Below are positions 11,844-22,206 of a stretch of DNA of 64,000 nucleotides, piece by piece (position 1 is the first letter of the stretch; each line of letters begins with the position of its first letter). The notes under the pieces are model-generated. The model saw only the letters and a list, made by a program, of their open reading frames with translations, made no database searches and had not been told where the DNA came from. The stretch is from Rhopalosiphum padi (Eukaryota; Arthropoda; Insecta; Hemiptera; Aphididae). The position numbers and the translations under genes were made by a program. Location of the stretch: the NCBI RefSeq assembly GCF_020882245.1, contig NC_083600.1, positions 5,208,001-5,272,000 on the forward strand. The letters run 5' to 3'.

Positions 11844-14371
11844 GTGCGTGTCATCTCGTAAATAAATAGTGTATTGCATACCCAATCAAACTGATCTGTT
11901 ATTTATTTTTTTATTTTTTTTATCAAAATTATTTCTATTTTTTTTTACTTAAAAAAAAAAAATGAGCAAAATGGTAAAGCCGCGTGCATGATTTTCTAAG
12001 TGACAATCGCGCATTGGTATTTAACCAAAAATTGTAGGTACCCAAAATTTTTAATTTTTGTCGTGCGGTAAAAATAACACAACAGTAATAATAATAATAA
12101 TAACAACCAAGAAAATATTTAAATATTCTCGGAGTATTAATTTAATAATGATAATAAAAAAAATATAAAGTATAATGTTATTACATTTTCTGAACTAAGT
12201 TAAGTATAAAATCAAATAAATTAAAATCGCAATAATATGACCCAATTTTCTCTGGTGCATACGAGATTACGAGAAACGTTTGGACGAACGTTTACGCGAC
12301 TGTTATCTTATCTCCACGTTACTCTACCCGGCATCGCTGTAGTCTATAAAATTGTATTTCGACTCTATAGTTACTTTGGAAATTAGCGAGTCGTTTATTT
12401 TTACTCGTTGGGGTGTAACCGAAATTATTTGTCAAGTGAAGTATCGTTTTCTTCTAGATAACAATAATATTGTAGATTTTACCCGTATCCGATATAAATA
12501 TTTTCTGAAAATACATTTAAGAAAAAACATACTCGATTATTTTTAAAATGGAGTGCAAGAGTTGCACATCCAGTGAAATCAAATTACAACTTTTCTGAAA
12601 TATTTTTTTTTAATGTATTTTTTTACCCGGTATAAAAATGAGCACTAACATTAAAAATATTCTAATCTAATATAAATCAGTTCGTAAAAATTAAAATCGC
12701 TAAAAAGTTATAAAAAAAATGTAATATTAATTATTTATTTTTAAGAAGTATCCGTAGGTATTTATACAAAATTAATTCTTGAAATATCAAACATGAAAAC
12801 TGCCAAAAATTTCAAATCTAATTTGTACCTACTAATTAGGACAAATTTTTGTAATTAAGTTTTTTATATATTATCTAATATTTATAGTGAAAAAATATTA
12901 TATGTACATATCATACGCTTAATTAATATTAATTATTTAAATAAAATCTCATCTTCTGTAGGTATCCAATTTATATAATTATATTCCTTTACCTACTATT
13001 TTTTCCTCACGTTGCAAGTGTAAACATTTACCCGGAAATGAATTTGTGAACACGGTATATAGTTTTGTCCGTGAGTGTTTAAATATTTAATCAAAAGACC
13101 TTGGTTCTATGCCGTATATGGCAAAACTCTTTTGCCCGGCAGTTATATTAAAACAAAATAAAAAGATAAGATAAAATTGATTCTTTTCGACTATCATTTT
13201 TTAGATGATATGGTCAGGAATAAAAAATATCAGGGTTTTATAATATTCGTATTTAATAATTTATAGCAAAAAAAATGTATATGCCCAACTAACATTCATT
13301 ACCTAACTATTAATTATTATTACATTTTGTAAATAGTAAAAATTTCATTTTTCGTATATATATATTTTATTAATCTTAACTGATTATCGAGTGCGATGAT
13401 TGACTTCGGTCTTGTAATACTTAAATTTAGTCATAATACAGATTAAAAATAATTTTTCTCTTCTAAAAAAATTTAGATACCTATATATTAAATACTTAAG
13501 TGCAACATATTATTTAAAATCTGTTCATATTTCCGGTAATATTGTGTTTGCCACGAAATTGACAAAACACTACTCAAGGTTTTTCGGATAAAATTCGTTG
13601 TATTATTTTTATTTTTAATTATTATCTTTAGTTTTTATTATCGAGTACGTACATCACGTACGCCGGTAAGATAAGTTGTAAGGCGTGTGCGTACGCGGCC
13701 GGATCACGTACAATATACGTATTTTTTCGTTTCTCGATATTTGCCGGAAGAAGATACTCGTAGACGGAGTTTCCGGTCGGTTATTCGCTCTCTTCCCTCC
13801 GAACGTGATTCCGAAAATTTATTTTTACAAATTCGATCGCCCGAGTGACGACGACCCCCGTTGCGATCATTTCCGATGGAAAAAAAAAATCCCTATCGTT
13901 AAAATATATATAGTGCCCTATGCGTTTTTTACAAGCCACGGAAATCGTGCAATGATAGCTATGTGGGATTTGTATTTTCCTCTGGTCGAGATTAAAAATT
14001 GAGTGTGGCGGCGGCGGCGAACTTTGATGACGAGAACGAGGGGGTCGCGGGCGCACAGATAGACAGGTGGTTGCCCCGTCCGAAGGTTGTTGTGTAGTTA
14101 TGTGTGTGTGTATGTGCGCGCGCAATGAGTCATTCGCCTTTTCCGCGTGACCGTCGTCGCGTTGTCGGTGGGAAGGGAAGCGCTCCGTGAGGTTGCGGGC
14201 GTACTCGTAGCGCGCCTCGTTAATGACCTTGAGTTGTTACACAACACCGCGCCCGCCTTCCCACCGACCGACCGATCGCACGACGCCTTGACAGTGAAAG
14301 TAACCACCGCCGCCGCCTGGTACCGAGCGCCGCGCGCACGCCGGAGAACCGCGCACATAATATTGGCAATG

Positions 14372-14412
<41 letters not shown>

Positions 14413-15050
14413 GCTGTTACCGCTCTGTATTACTATTTTTTCTGTCGGCCACAGTCACTCCACCACTACGACGGTAATAAACAATAATTGTTGTTTATAG
14501 TGATGTCATATTATATACTCATATGGCCAAAAAGGGATGGGGGTGGTTTTTCTGCCCTAGTTTGTTTAAAAGCCTGCAACTGGGGTTGGGTTGAGTATCA
14601 CCAAATGTAGGTAAACAAATTTTAATTAAAATGTATGAAGTATGATTAATAATAATTTATACTTACTTAGTACTTACCCGCATTTAAAAAAATATTCTAT
14701 AGGTAGTATCGTCACTAATGACTCGTTATTGTAAGCATTACCTGTATTTATAGATTGAGGTTTTAGGATAGATTTTTTATTTTATAAAAATGCATTATAT
14801 TGATGAGACCGATGAAAATCAATGAATATGATAGTTTAACGAACATTTAAATGAAAATCATTTTGTCGGGTAAATAGTCTATATTGTAAATACCTAGCGA
14901 TAATAATTAAAACAAAAATAATTTGTATAAAGGCTTGTAAAATATTTCTCCTTGTCTAGTAATACCTGAAATGATGCTAAAAAATTGTTTTACCTACTTG
15001 CCGCAGCTTAATTTTTTTTTTAACAGCTAAGTCTGTATTAAGGACATTTG

Positions 15051-15081
<31 letters not shown>

Positions 15082-16721
15082 CACGCGTTTTGCCAACGAA
15101 TACTATCGTTATTATTGCCGTTTGACGTGCGCGTTCGTAAGAATATAATATAATAAACAATTTTATACAAATAACAATATTGTGTTATAATAACGTCCCG
15201 TCCTCGTCCGAAGATGGCAACAGTGAATAACTAATAATATTTTATATATCGCTGTTACGGGGAAAAATGTGACCAATTTTTACTAATCTTGTATGTTTTT
15301 TTTTTCTTTCTCTCTTGTTACAGACGAAAAAGAATAATCCAAACCACATCAAGCGGCCAATGAACGCGTTTATGGTGTGGTCACAGATTGAGAGGCGTAA
15401 GATATGTCATCAGCAACCGGACATGCACAACGCGGAGATATCGAAAAAGCTCGGTATGCTGTGGAAAACGCTAACGGATGAACAGCGAAAACCGTTCATC
15501 GAAGAGGCCGAGACGCTGAGACTGATGCACCTTAAAGAATATCCGGACTACAAATACAGGCCGCGCAAGAGGACGCCAAAGAACATCGGTGGTACCGGTA
15601 ACGCGGTCACCACCACCACGCCGGTCACGATCGCCAAGACCACCACAACAGCAGCGGCTCAGTCGAAATTCCGGAAGAACATGTGCAAAAAGTTCGGCAA
15701 CACCGTGACCGTGTCCAGCCGCGTCGCGTCCGCCATCAGTTCCGGTACGGTGCACGTGGTGGAGAACAGGACGTCCGCGGTCTCGTCGTCGACGTCGTCG
15801 CTCCTTCAGGACAACACAACATCGTCGTCTTCGTCGTCGTCGACGACGTCTTCGAAGTCCTTCGTCCGGCGCAACGGCATCATACAGGTGAACAGGATGA
15901 GCCCGGTGAACACGGACCGGTTAAAGTATCACTTCACCATCGACACGGCCAAGGACACGGCCGAGGTGCGCGTACCCGCCTCGGTGCACGCCAAGGTGCC
16001 GACCAGCCCGACGTGCGACTCGCCAAACTCGCCGGAGAGCGCCACGTTCTACGACGATTCGCCGCTGTCGTGCTTCGAAGTCGTCAAGCCGCTCAAAATC
16101 AAGTTGCTCAACACGCTCAACACGTCGGCCACGATCACGGTGCTGGCCGACGTGGACGACGACGACAACGAGGACGGCGACAGCAGCACCGGCACCGCCA
16201 ACGCCAACGCCATGTTGCTCAGTCCCGGGTCGGCCGCGTCGCTCATGTCCGCCCGGCAAATCGACCAGCAGCTCCACCAAAACCACAACCTAAACAACCA
16301 CCTGAGCAATCAGTCGGCGGCCGATCTGCTGGCCCGGAACCTGATGAAGGACGATCACCTGCTGGTCAAGGCCGAACCCGCGCGCCCGTCGCCGTCCGCC
16401 GTCGCCCAGTCGTCGTACTTCTCCGTCAAACAGGAACCGATGGACTCGATGGACTCGATGGACCCGTCGGAGTCGGCCGCGCTGGGCCGCGTCGGCGAGA
16501 ACCCATCGCTGGCCGACCTCGAGTGCCTGGACGACCTCATCCAGATGCCGTCCGACTTCAAGATGGACATCGACTGCCTGTCGTCCGACATGGACAGCGG
16601 TTCCGTCCGGCAGGGCTCGCACCTCGAGTTCACGTGCACGTCCGACATGACCGACATACTCTCGCACATGGGCGTGACCGCCGACTGGGAGGACGTGCGG
16701 GGCATCATCAACGACTGCTAA
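11718..16721 (+). CDS. SoxC: SoxC-group HMG-box transcription factor (Sox4/11/12, Drosophila Sox14 type), two coding exons
   Basis: Coding sequence is join(11718..11843, 15324..16721), giving 507 residues. SOX proteins bind the minor groove at WWCAAW sites in the nucleus, bend DNA and activate transcription. SoxC members act in neuronal and appendage differentiation, and fly Sox14 is an ecdysone-induced regulator of pruning (known of the family). The sequence shows RPMNAFMVW, the SoxC-typical [18 protein letters not shown] and [10 protein letters not shown]. The C-terminal tail [14 protein letters not shown] is comparable in layout to the SoxC transactivation end. Exon joining keeps frame (phase 0) across a GT-AG intron. 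The start ATG at 11718 has A at -3 and G at +4, with no in-frame upstream alternative in the leader. No other gene is supported nearby, so this looks like an isolated regulator in a gene desert. The family call is firm. Calling it SoxC rather than SoxE rests on WSQIERRKI and the tail. Precise orthology to Sox14 is inferred. Confidence 0.95.
14224..14232 (-). promoter_or_regulatory. Extended nuclear-receptor half-site TCAAGGTCA
   Basis: An exact TCAAGGTCA on the minus strand matches the FTZ-F1/SF-1 and ERR extended half-site. It is of interest because fly Sox14 responds to ecdysone signalling, in which FTZ-F1 is a downstream receptor (established). Occupancy here is unknown. Confidence 0.3.
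14375..14412. repeat. (TTA)n microsatellite
   Basis: About 12-13 perfect TTA units lie inside the CpG-rich intron block. The tract accounts for the polyleucine run in the shadow reading frame. Confidence 0.95.
15050..15080. repeat. (TTTA)n microsatellite
   Basis: About eight TTTA/ATTT units lie in the 3' part of the SoxC intron, roughly 240 bases before the acceptor. Confidence 0.9.
15324..16721 (+). CDS. SoxC: SoxC coding exon 2: HMG box, Ser-rich linker, acidic patch, C-terminal tail
   Basis: The exon starts after CTTGTTACAG and ends at TAA 16719..16721, encoding residues 43-507. The HMG box covers about residues 50-122 and is followed by a basic tail RKR. Residues 194-221 are a Ser/Thr run, and 318-328 are acidic ([10 protein letters not shown]). 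Two SUMO-type psi-K-x-E motifs, each followed by Pro, lie at K391 (VKAEP) and K411 (VKQEP). A DSMDSMD repeat follows the second. The tail from 475 (HLEFTC) to 507 carries acidic and hydrophobic residues with DWED, like the SoxC activation region. Third codon positions are G/C-rich, unlike the AT-rich surroundings, which also keeps shadow frames open. Oddity: the second helix has GMLW where SoxC proteins usually have GKRW or GRRW. Confidence 0.95.
   Translation, partial: TKKNNPNHIKRPMNAFMVWSQIERRKICHQQPDMHNAEISKKLGMLWKTLTDEQRKPFIEEAETLRLMHLKEYPDYKYRPRKRTPKNIGGTGNAVTTTTPVTIAKTTTTAAAQSKFRKNMCKKFGNTVTVSSRVASAISSGTVHVVENRTSAVSSSTSSLLQDNTTSSSSSSSTTSSKSFVRRNGIIQVNRMSPVNTDRLKYHFTIDTAKDTAEVRVPASVHAKVPTSPTCDSPNSPESATFYDDSPLSCFEVVKPLKIKLLNTLNTSATITVLADVDDDDNEDGDSSTGTANANAMLLSPGSAASLMSARQIDQQLHQNHNLNNHLSNQSAADLLARNLMKDDHLLVKAEPARPSPSAVAQSSYFSVKQEPMDSMDSMDPSESAALGRVGENPSLADLECLDDLIQMPSDFKMDIDCLSSDMDSGSVRQGSHLEFTCTSDMTDILSHMGVTADWEDVRGIINDC
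15345..15572 (+). other. SoxC: HMG box DNA-binding domain and basic tail
   Basis: These bases encode residues 50-125. Visible SOX hallmarks are RPMNAFMVW (53-61, containing the minor-groove wedge FM), WSQIERRKI (61-69), [12 protein letters not shown] (75-86), PFIEEAE (99-105) and [12 protein letters not shown] (114-125), which contains the C-terminal nuclear localisation basic cluster. The N-terminal localisation signal is represented by KRPMNAF-adjacent basic residues K52 and R53. The box is full length. CHQQ replaces the more common CE-x-x-P stretch before DMHNAE. Confidence 0.95.
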
Positions 16722-17251
16722 AGAGGTGCTGCACACACGGCCGAGAGAGGAGATGAAGAACGCGCCGCTAGCCCCCCCAAAAAATTGCTCCTCCCCCCCA
16801 CCGCCAAACCCGCCGCCGGAATCGTCGTCGTCGTCGTCGTTCGCCGCCACTACTACCCCGTAAAAAACATACACACACACACACACAAATTGAATACAAA
16901 AACATGAGGTCCTCTGCTGTGATTGGTTATATATATATATTATTATTTTTTTCAAAGTTAATTTATTCATTTTATTACGTTTTTCTCTTTATTTTTTTTT
17001 TCGTATTATGTTATATTTATTCTACCTATACGTACGTTTGCAAGTATGTATGTATTGTACGCGTGTATGTTTATATATATATATATATTATAGAATATAT
17101 AGATATGTATGAAAATCTATATACCGCACAGAAAAAAAAAACAATACACGACGTGCTTGCCTTTGGAGTAATAAATCACACACATGTAAGTTTTTATGTC
17201 CGTTTGTTTTTGTATACGTCTTCTAAGATATATATGTATATGTGCATAAAA

Positions 17252-17293
17252 TTGTATTATTATTACTTCTTCTACTACTACTACTATTACTAT

Positions 17294-17324
<31 letters not shown>

Positions 17325-17325
17325 G
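17252..17325. repeat. Imperfect (TAC/TAT)n trinucleotide tract in 3' UTR
   Basis: TTATTATTACTTCTTC leads into a long ACT-unit run ending at CTGCAG. About 74 bases, mostly (CTA)n with (TTA) interruptions. Confidence 0.9.
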
Positions 17326-17423
17326 CAGTTGCCACTATTATGTTTTTATACATTCGTATATGTATACAACACACAGTACTGGCCGGCGGCAGACGACAAT
17401 CGGAATTAATTTCACTCTTATCG

Positions 17424-17431
17424 TGTAAATA
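17424..17431 (+). promoter_or_regulatory. Pumilio response element UGUAAAUA
   Basis: This exact UGUANAUA match is outside the pure TA tracts. Further matches lie at 18339..18346 and 19023..19030 (UGUACAUA), and in TA tracts at 17514, 17522 and 18062. If transcribed, these could recruit a Pumilio-family repressor. Function is inferred. Confidence 0.3.
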
Positions 17432-18535
17432 ATATATTAGACTTTTTTTATATTGTCGTGCGATACGTGTCGAATTTTTCATTGTAAATTTATATACAAT
17501 ATATATATATATATGTATATATGTATATATATATATATATATATTTAGTATAAAAACGACGTGACTTTTTATATTTTTTTCGCTCGTAAAATTCATCAAA
17601 ATTTGTGATGTCTCGACGTTTATTTTTTTAAGTTAGTCGTGTATTCGTAAAAAATTCATAATGATATATTATATAATATTTATTATATGTAATTTGGTTT
17701 ACTTCTGATTCGCTTTTTAAAAATCTTTAGAACACGATTAACGTAGTAATATTGTAAAAATATTATATTGTATGCTAGTATACTCTAGAGCCTCAGTAGA
17801 CAATAATGATAATAATAATATTTGCTTCATAGTCTTTAAATGTTATTTTTTTTTTTTACTCCAAGTGTGAACATTTTGTTTAGGTGTTTTTTATATATTC
17901 ATATATAACATAAATTTTAATCATTATCACGTTGTATTATAAAAAAAAATAATTATACTGTTGCTTAAGTGTTGTTAAGTATAGGGTGCTTCCATTTGTA
18001 TGATGATTATGAAAATTAAAAAAGCAAAAAAAAATTATAATATTATATTTATGTGTGTATATGTATATATATACATATATATACGCATACGCGTGTATAT
18101 GTGTATGTTTATGTGTGTATATTATATATTATTAAAATCTTGTGTCCGAATTAGAAAGAGGAATGTTTTCAACATCATATTTTTTTTTATGCTTTGGCTA
18201 GATACTTACACATTATAAGCGTATTTTGATTTACCTGTATTTTATATTCAAATTCAAAAGTAAAAAAAAAAAAAAATCAACAATAATTCGATTTTTACCT
18301 GTAATAATAATAATACATCGTGTATAATAAAATACCATGTACATAAATGAAGAGAAACGAGGGCGAGCGATACGGTGGTGTTTGTATCATTTTTACCATT
18401 TGAATCCCACGAGTCATTTTGTACTAATTAAAATCCCTAAAATTTATTATGATCTCATACAAACAAAAAAAAAAATATTTTTTTTTTTTATATAATTTAA
18501 ATATATAACTTCCACAACTTTTTCTGAACGTCATT

Positions 18536-18541
18536 AATAAA
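18536..18541 (+). terminator. Poly(A) signal AATAAA
   Basis: AATAAA after CATT in the SoxC 3' flank, with a second AATAAA at 18591..18596 followed by a T-run. These are plausible 3' ends giving a UTR of about 1.8 kb. Confidence 0.35.
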
Positions 18542-19222
18542 ACACGATGAATACTTGTTCGACAAAGCATTTATAGATGGTTTTGTAATGAATAAATTAT
18601 TTTTTTTTTTCCTAATATTAGCCCTTAAATAATATTATGAAGTGCAAGAATATACACTATATAGTCATGTTTATTCATATATATATATATATATATATAT
18701 TTTTTTTAATACAAATGTAAAATGTATGACATATGATATGTATATGTACCAGGTACCTTTATGTATATTAAGGTATTTACAAAAAAAAAAAAAAAATAAT
18801 AAATAAAAACGAAAAAAAATACAAGGTCTAATATTATACATTATATTATTATTATTCACCTTATTATTATCATTATTATTATTACTATTATATTGTTTTC
18901 TATATATATGTATTAGCGTTATAAGTGTAATATGATTAAACCTCCCCCTCCCATACTTTCTTATTTCTATTTTATATACTTATATATTAGTTGGTTTATT
19001 ATTATTAAAATACATAATATTATGTACATAATGATGTGTACGATGTGAATGTGTTGTATATAGATTTACTCATTGTACATTATTACAGGTAGACTACGGT
19101 ACTGTACCTATATATTGTTCGCAAGTAAATCGGTATAATGATGTTAAGAAGTTTTAACACTATTTTTTTTTAATTATTATTATTATTATTATTATTATTT
19201 GTGCATCGCGTTATTTTATATA

Positions 19223-19228
19223 AATAAA
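19223..19228 (+). terminator. Distal poly(A) signal AATAAA
   Basis: AATAAA with a GT/GC-rich stretch (CGCGCGCGCTTGTA) about 10-20 bases downstream, near the point where composition changes. Candidate distal 3' end of the SoxC transcript. Confidence 0.3.
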
Positions 19229-19230
19229 AA

Positions 19231-21102
19231 AACGAACGCGCGCGCTTGTACAAAAAATACATTATAAAAGTATAATCTTTTTTTATATCTTAAAATTATA
19301 TTTATATAATTGTTAATCAATCGTGTTTTTCTTTTTCTACCCGACTTTCCTTCTCACTAGACGTTCTCGTAAATCTTTTACGGTCTCAAAACAAATGCGA
19401 TCGGCCATCGGAGTTGGTGGCGTAGCTGGTGTGGCGGGTTGCTGCTGCACTCGGGGTGACCCGATAACGACGAGGAGGACGACGAATGCAAAATCAAACT
19501 ATTTTGTACAACTATTTTCCGAAAAGAGCACAAAATGTTTTGCCGCCCGTCGAATAAAAAACAAAACAAAAAAAGTGCAACAAACGGTTCTCAAAGTGTG
19601 CGGCGGCCACAGCCATTAAAAACGTTGAGTCATACGCGTGTAAACATGTTTTTATTATTGTTTTACGATAGTAGCAGTAATAATAAATAACGCGGGCGGT
19701 GTTGAACAAAAAATCACATCGGGCGGTGGTGTCGTCTCGTATCAATAATAATAATATTAATACGTGTTCGGTCGCGCCCAACCCGATCGATTGGCCAACA
19801 CCACACCACCGTATCATGATATTGTATAATCGGGTGGCTGTGTTAACGACAGTTTTCCCGTCGTGATCGTGTCTTGTCAAAATCTAATCTCGAAACGAAA
19901 GAGGAGGTAATAACGCGATACGAATTCGTTTCATTTCCTCGCCGGTCGAGTATATCCGGCGGGCAGTGGCGTATTTAAGAGGGGGGTAGGGGCAGGAGAT
20001 CAAACCCCTCCCGAAATGTATATGGTTGGTATACGGGCATTGTTTTTGATTGTATAATTAATTGGAATTGAAGAACGGACATTTTTTTAACCCCCCCCCC
20101 CCCCTGAAATTATTTTCTATATATGCCACTGCGCCGGCGGGACAGGTATGGGATAAGTAGGTATATTATAATATTAAATCGTGCGGTGTTCTATGTTTTT
20201 TACATGATGCTGCCCACCGTTATAACAGTATTCGCTCGGCGTTGCTGTCGTCGATCGAAATAATAAAAATTATTGCATTCGTTTATCATCGTAACACTAA
20301 TAATAATAATCGCTCTGCCGTCGTCATCGTCGTCGTATTATCGCGGAGGTACTTGCGCGCGCGTTTTTTATTTCAAACGGCGTAGTATAATATAATATAG
20401 TTGGCGTACCTATTCGAAAGTGCCAAATCGACACAATAATAACGCGTACTGTGTTGTTGTTGCGTACAATGTTTTTTTTGGTAACCGTACAAAGTTGTAA
20501 AATAACTTGTACGCGCTCTACGTATTTTATTTATTTATATTTTACTATAAATACGTATATATATATATATATATGTGTGTGTATGTATGTAATATGTTAA
20601 TCTAAAACTATTATTGAGCGGCGCGTGCAGCATTACGCGTGACTGCGGCGTGGTGTTCGTTATTAATTGTCGAAACGACCGTTGCCGCGTGTGTTCGATT
20701 TCGAATTTATTATTATTATTTTTATTTATTTTCGTTTTCCGTTTTTAATTACGCCGTTAGTTTTGCCCAATAACAGTAATAGTAATAATAACATCATTGT
20801 ATAATGGCGCGATGCGGTGTTGTCTCTGTGCCGTCGTCGCGAGTGCATACACAGATGATATTATAGAGGTGTATACGCGCGGAGACACAACGTCGCATTC
20901 CGTGTAAATGTAATTCACTCGACCGTGCCAAAAAGGAATGATGATAATAATAATAATAATAAAAAAACAAATTCGCGTGCGTGTAATAAAAAATAATATA
21001 ATGTATAAAATATTGTAATGCGCACTCGGGAAAATTATTACACACACACGCGCGCGCGCGTACGCACACACGGGAGGGCGGCGACCAGATTGTTTTTAAT
21101 CG
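19231..21102. other. CpG-rich intergenic block downstream of SoxC
   Basis: Moderately CpG-rich, with the hAT MITE at 19964, several (TAA)n/(TTA)n runs and a GCGCGCGC tract near 21050. A 98-codon plus-strand frame at 19323..19619 overlaps open frames on the other strand and has no recognisable domain. Not called. Confidence 0.45.
19964..20133. mobile_element. hAT-like MITE with 8-base flanking repeat
   Basis: The left end begins CAGTGGCGTATTTAA and the right end finishes TATATATGCCACTG, so the ends are inverted (CAGTGGCGTAT against CAGTGGCATAT). The left end is G-rich and the right end C-rich (a run of about 16 C), as in many hAT MITEs. CCGGCGGG occurs at 19956..19963 and again at 20134..20141, an exact 8-base direct repeat as expected for hAT. 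The right copy is two bases (CG) beyond CACTG, so either the right end is CACTGCG or two bases were lost from the left end. About 170 bases, no coding capacity. Confidence 0.75.
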
Positions 21103-21308
21103 TTATTTTTTTAATAAACCGGAATATTGAGATATGAACGCGACGTGTTTTTGTACGGAGAAAATCTGCGGATTGAATTTATTGTTGTCGTAGTGATATA
21201 ATATATCTCGAACCGCCTGACAAAACGTTACGATTTGTCGTTTTGGCAAATTCTCTTCGAGTCGGTACTGCGAGATTTCGATTGTTTTCCCGCACGCACA
21301 CGCCAAAA
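21103..21308 (-). other. Unrecognised minus-strand open frame, possible terminal exon
   Basis: The open frame downstream of TTATTATACAG (acceptor-like) encodes about 67 residues, including TIEISQYRLEENLPKRQIV and CQAVRDILYHYDNN, and ends at TAA 21105..21103. Amino-acid composition is mixed and not tract-driven. There is no ATG (the first candidate start is TTG) and no recognised family. A plus-strand frame (21235..21471) overlaps it. One or both are chance. It lies 4.4 kb beyond the SoxC stop codon in opposite orientation. Confidence 0.15.
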
Positions 21309-22149
21309 CTGTATAATAATATGCTTAAAACATACGACAGTCGATAGGTATACTACTCATCACTGCCGGGAGTACCTAGAAGGGACGCTAAAAAAACGGC
21401 GAAGAAGCTATCCGAATATCCAAGATAATTCTTTTGAAGTAACACACTCATCGTGTTGGAAGACTTACTGACTTTTTTTTTTTTTACTTAAATGAACGAT
21501 AACTTCAATGATCTTGCGTGTCATATGTTCAAAAACAGATCTTAAGTATTTTATTGTATTCAAATAAAATTTTGAACGAGTATTTTGTATTATAAGTAAA
21601 GTTATACGAATGTTATGATAATAAGAAACCGATATTTATAAAGCCGAAAAAGCAAAAACTTATTAAAATAAATTGCTTTTTTAAAAATAATATAATAAGC
21701 GATAAAATTATTATATGCACTCAATATTTACAAATATACAGTCAATGTAAGTCGAAATACATTCGAATGTTGTATGATAACTATATTATTGACTAATAAT
21801 AACAACAGATTGTAATGTTATCGATGTCTAATGATATTACGGACTACAGATAAAGTCTACTTTATTATAAAACACACGCTTTGAAAGTTGTTTTGAGGTT
21901 TTAAAATATTTTATATTTCATAACATTATTTAATATATTAGTTGTATTGATAATACAACCAATACGTATACCTAAATACGCTAAAAACAAAAATATACGG
22001 TATAAAATTATAAATAAAAAAAGTTAAAAATATATGAAAAATAAAATCGGTATTATTTTAATAATAATAGTACAAGGCTATAATATGATTTCAAATAATA
22101 ATATCTTATTCTAATAAATATTATATGCATTTCCATAAAAACCATTCCC
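21309..22149. other. AT-rich noncoding
   Basis: Nothing supportable beyond the plus-strand frame overlapping 21235..21471. Confidence 0.55.
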
Positions 22150-22206
22150 ATTAATGTTTAGAGTTATAAGTCAATTTAAAGTTTATATGAGTGGAGTGGA
22201 TGGAGT
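22150..22206 (-). repeat. Dispersed repeat, copy C (reverse)
   Basis: On the minus strand ACTCCATCCACTCCACTC is followed by ATATAAACTTTAAATTGACTTATAACTC, resembling copies A and B with substitutions. The match is weaker than between A and B. Confidence 0.3.

Larger units (their letters stand above)
13660..14500. promoter_or_regulatory. Intronic CpG-rich block, possible enhancer or alternative promoter
   Basis: This is an island of high CpG density inside an AT-rich intron. It contains a TGACCTTGA element at 14224..14232 (reverse TCAAGGTCA, the extended half-site bound by FTZ-F1/ERR-type receptors), GTGTGTGTG runs, a (TTA)n tract, and AACAATAATTGTT at 14481..14493, an inverted pair of SOX-like cores. 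Open frames on both strands here are best explained by composition. The regulatory role is inferred from composition and position only. Confidence 0.35.
11844..15323 (+). other. SoxC intron (GT-AG)
   Basis: The donor is GTGCGT. The acceptor is a clean pyrimidine tract (TTTTTTCTTTCTCTCTTGTTACAG region, 15300..15323), with a TACTAAT branch-point candidate at 15281..15287, about 38 bases upstream. The intron is AT-rich except for a CpG-rich block at about 13.66-14.50 kb, and it contains a (TTA)n tract and a (TTTA)n tract. No additional in-frame exon is evident. The long open frames in the CpG-rich block lack SOX similarity. Confidence 0.85.
16722..19230 (+). other. Probable SoxC 3' UTR and 3' flank
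   Basis: After the stop codon the sequence is first GC-mixed (to about 16.86 kb), then very AT-rich with T-runs, (TA)n tracts, a CTA/CTT-type tract (17252..17325), several AATAAA signals and repeated UGUANAUA (Pumilio) motifs at 17424, 17514, 17522, 18062, 18339 and 19023. SoxC genes often have long 3' UTRs. The end point is inferred from poly(A) signals up to 19223..19228 and from the change to a CpG-richer block at 19.3 kb. Open frames here are composed of Tyr/Phe/Ile repeats and are rejected. Confidence 0.5.

Noticed and set aside
13685..14002. 105-codon plus-strand frame in the SoxC intron
   Set aside because: Lies between the two SoxC coding exons without matching splice phases or SOX similarity. 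A minus-strand frame overlaps it.
15683..16756. 357-codon plus-strand frame overlapping SoxC exon 2
   Set aside because: It is the shifted frame of GC-rich SoxC codons. The product is Arg/Gln/Gly-rich without a domain, and the SOX frame explains the bases.
16290..16970. 226-codon minus-strand frame over SoxC exon 2
   Set aside because: Antisense shadow caused by high GC at third codon positions. His/Val/Gly-rich and not protein-like.
16904..17428. 174-codon plus-strand frame after SoxC
   Set aside because: Poly-Tyr/Phe translation of the CTA and TA tracts in the 3' UTR.
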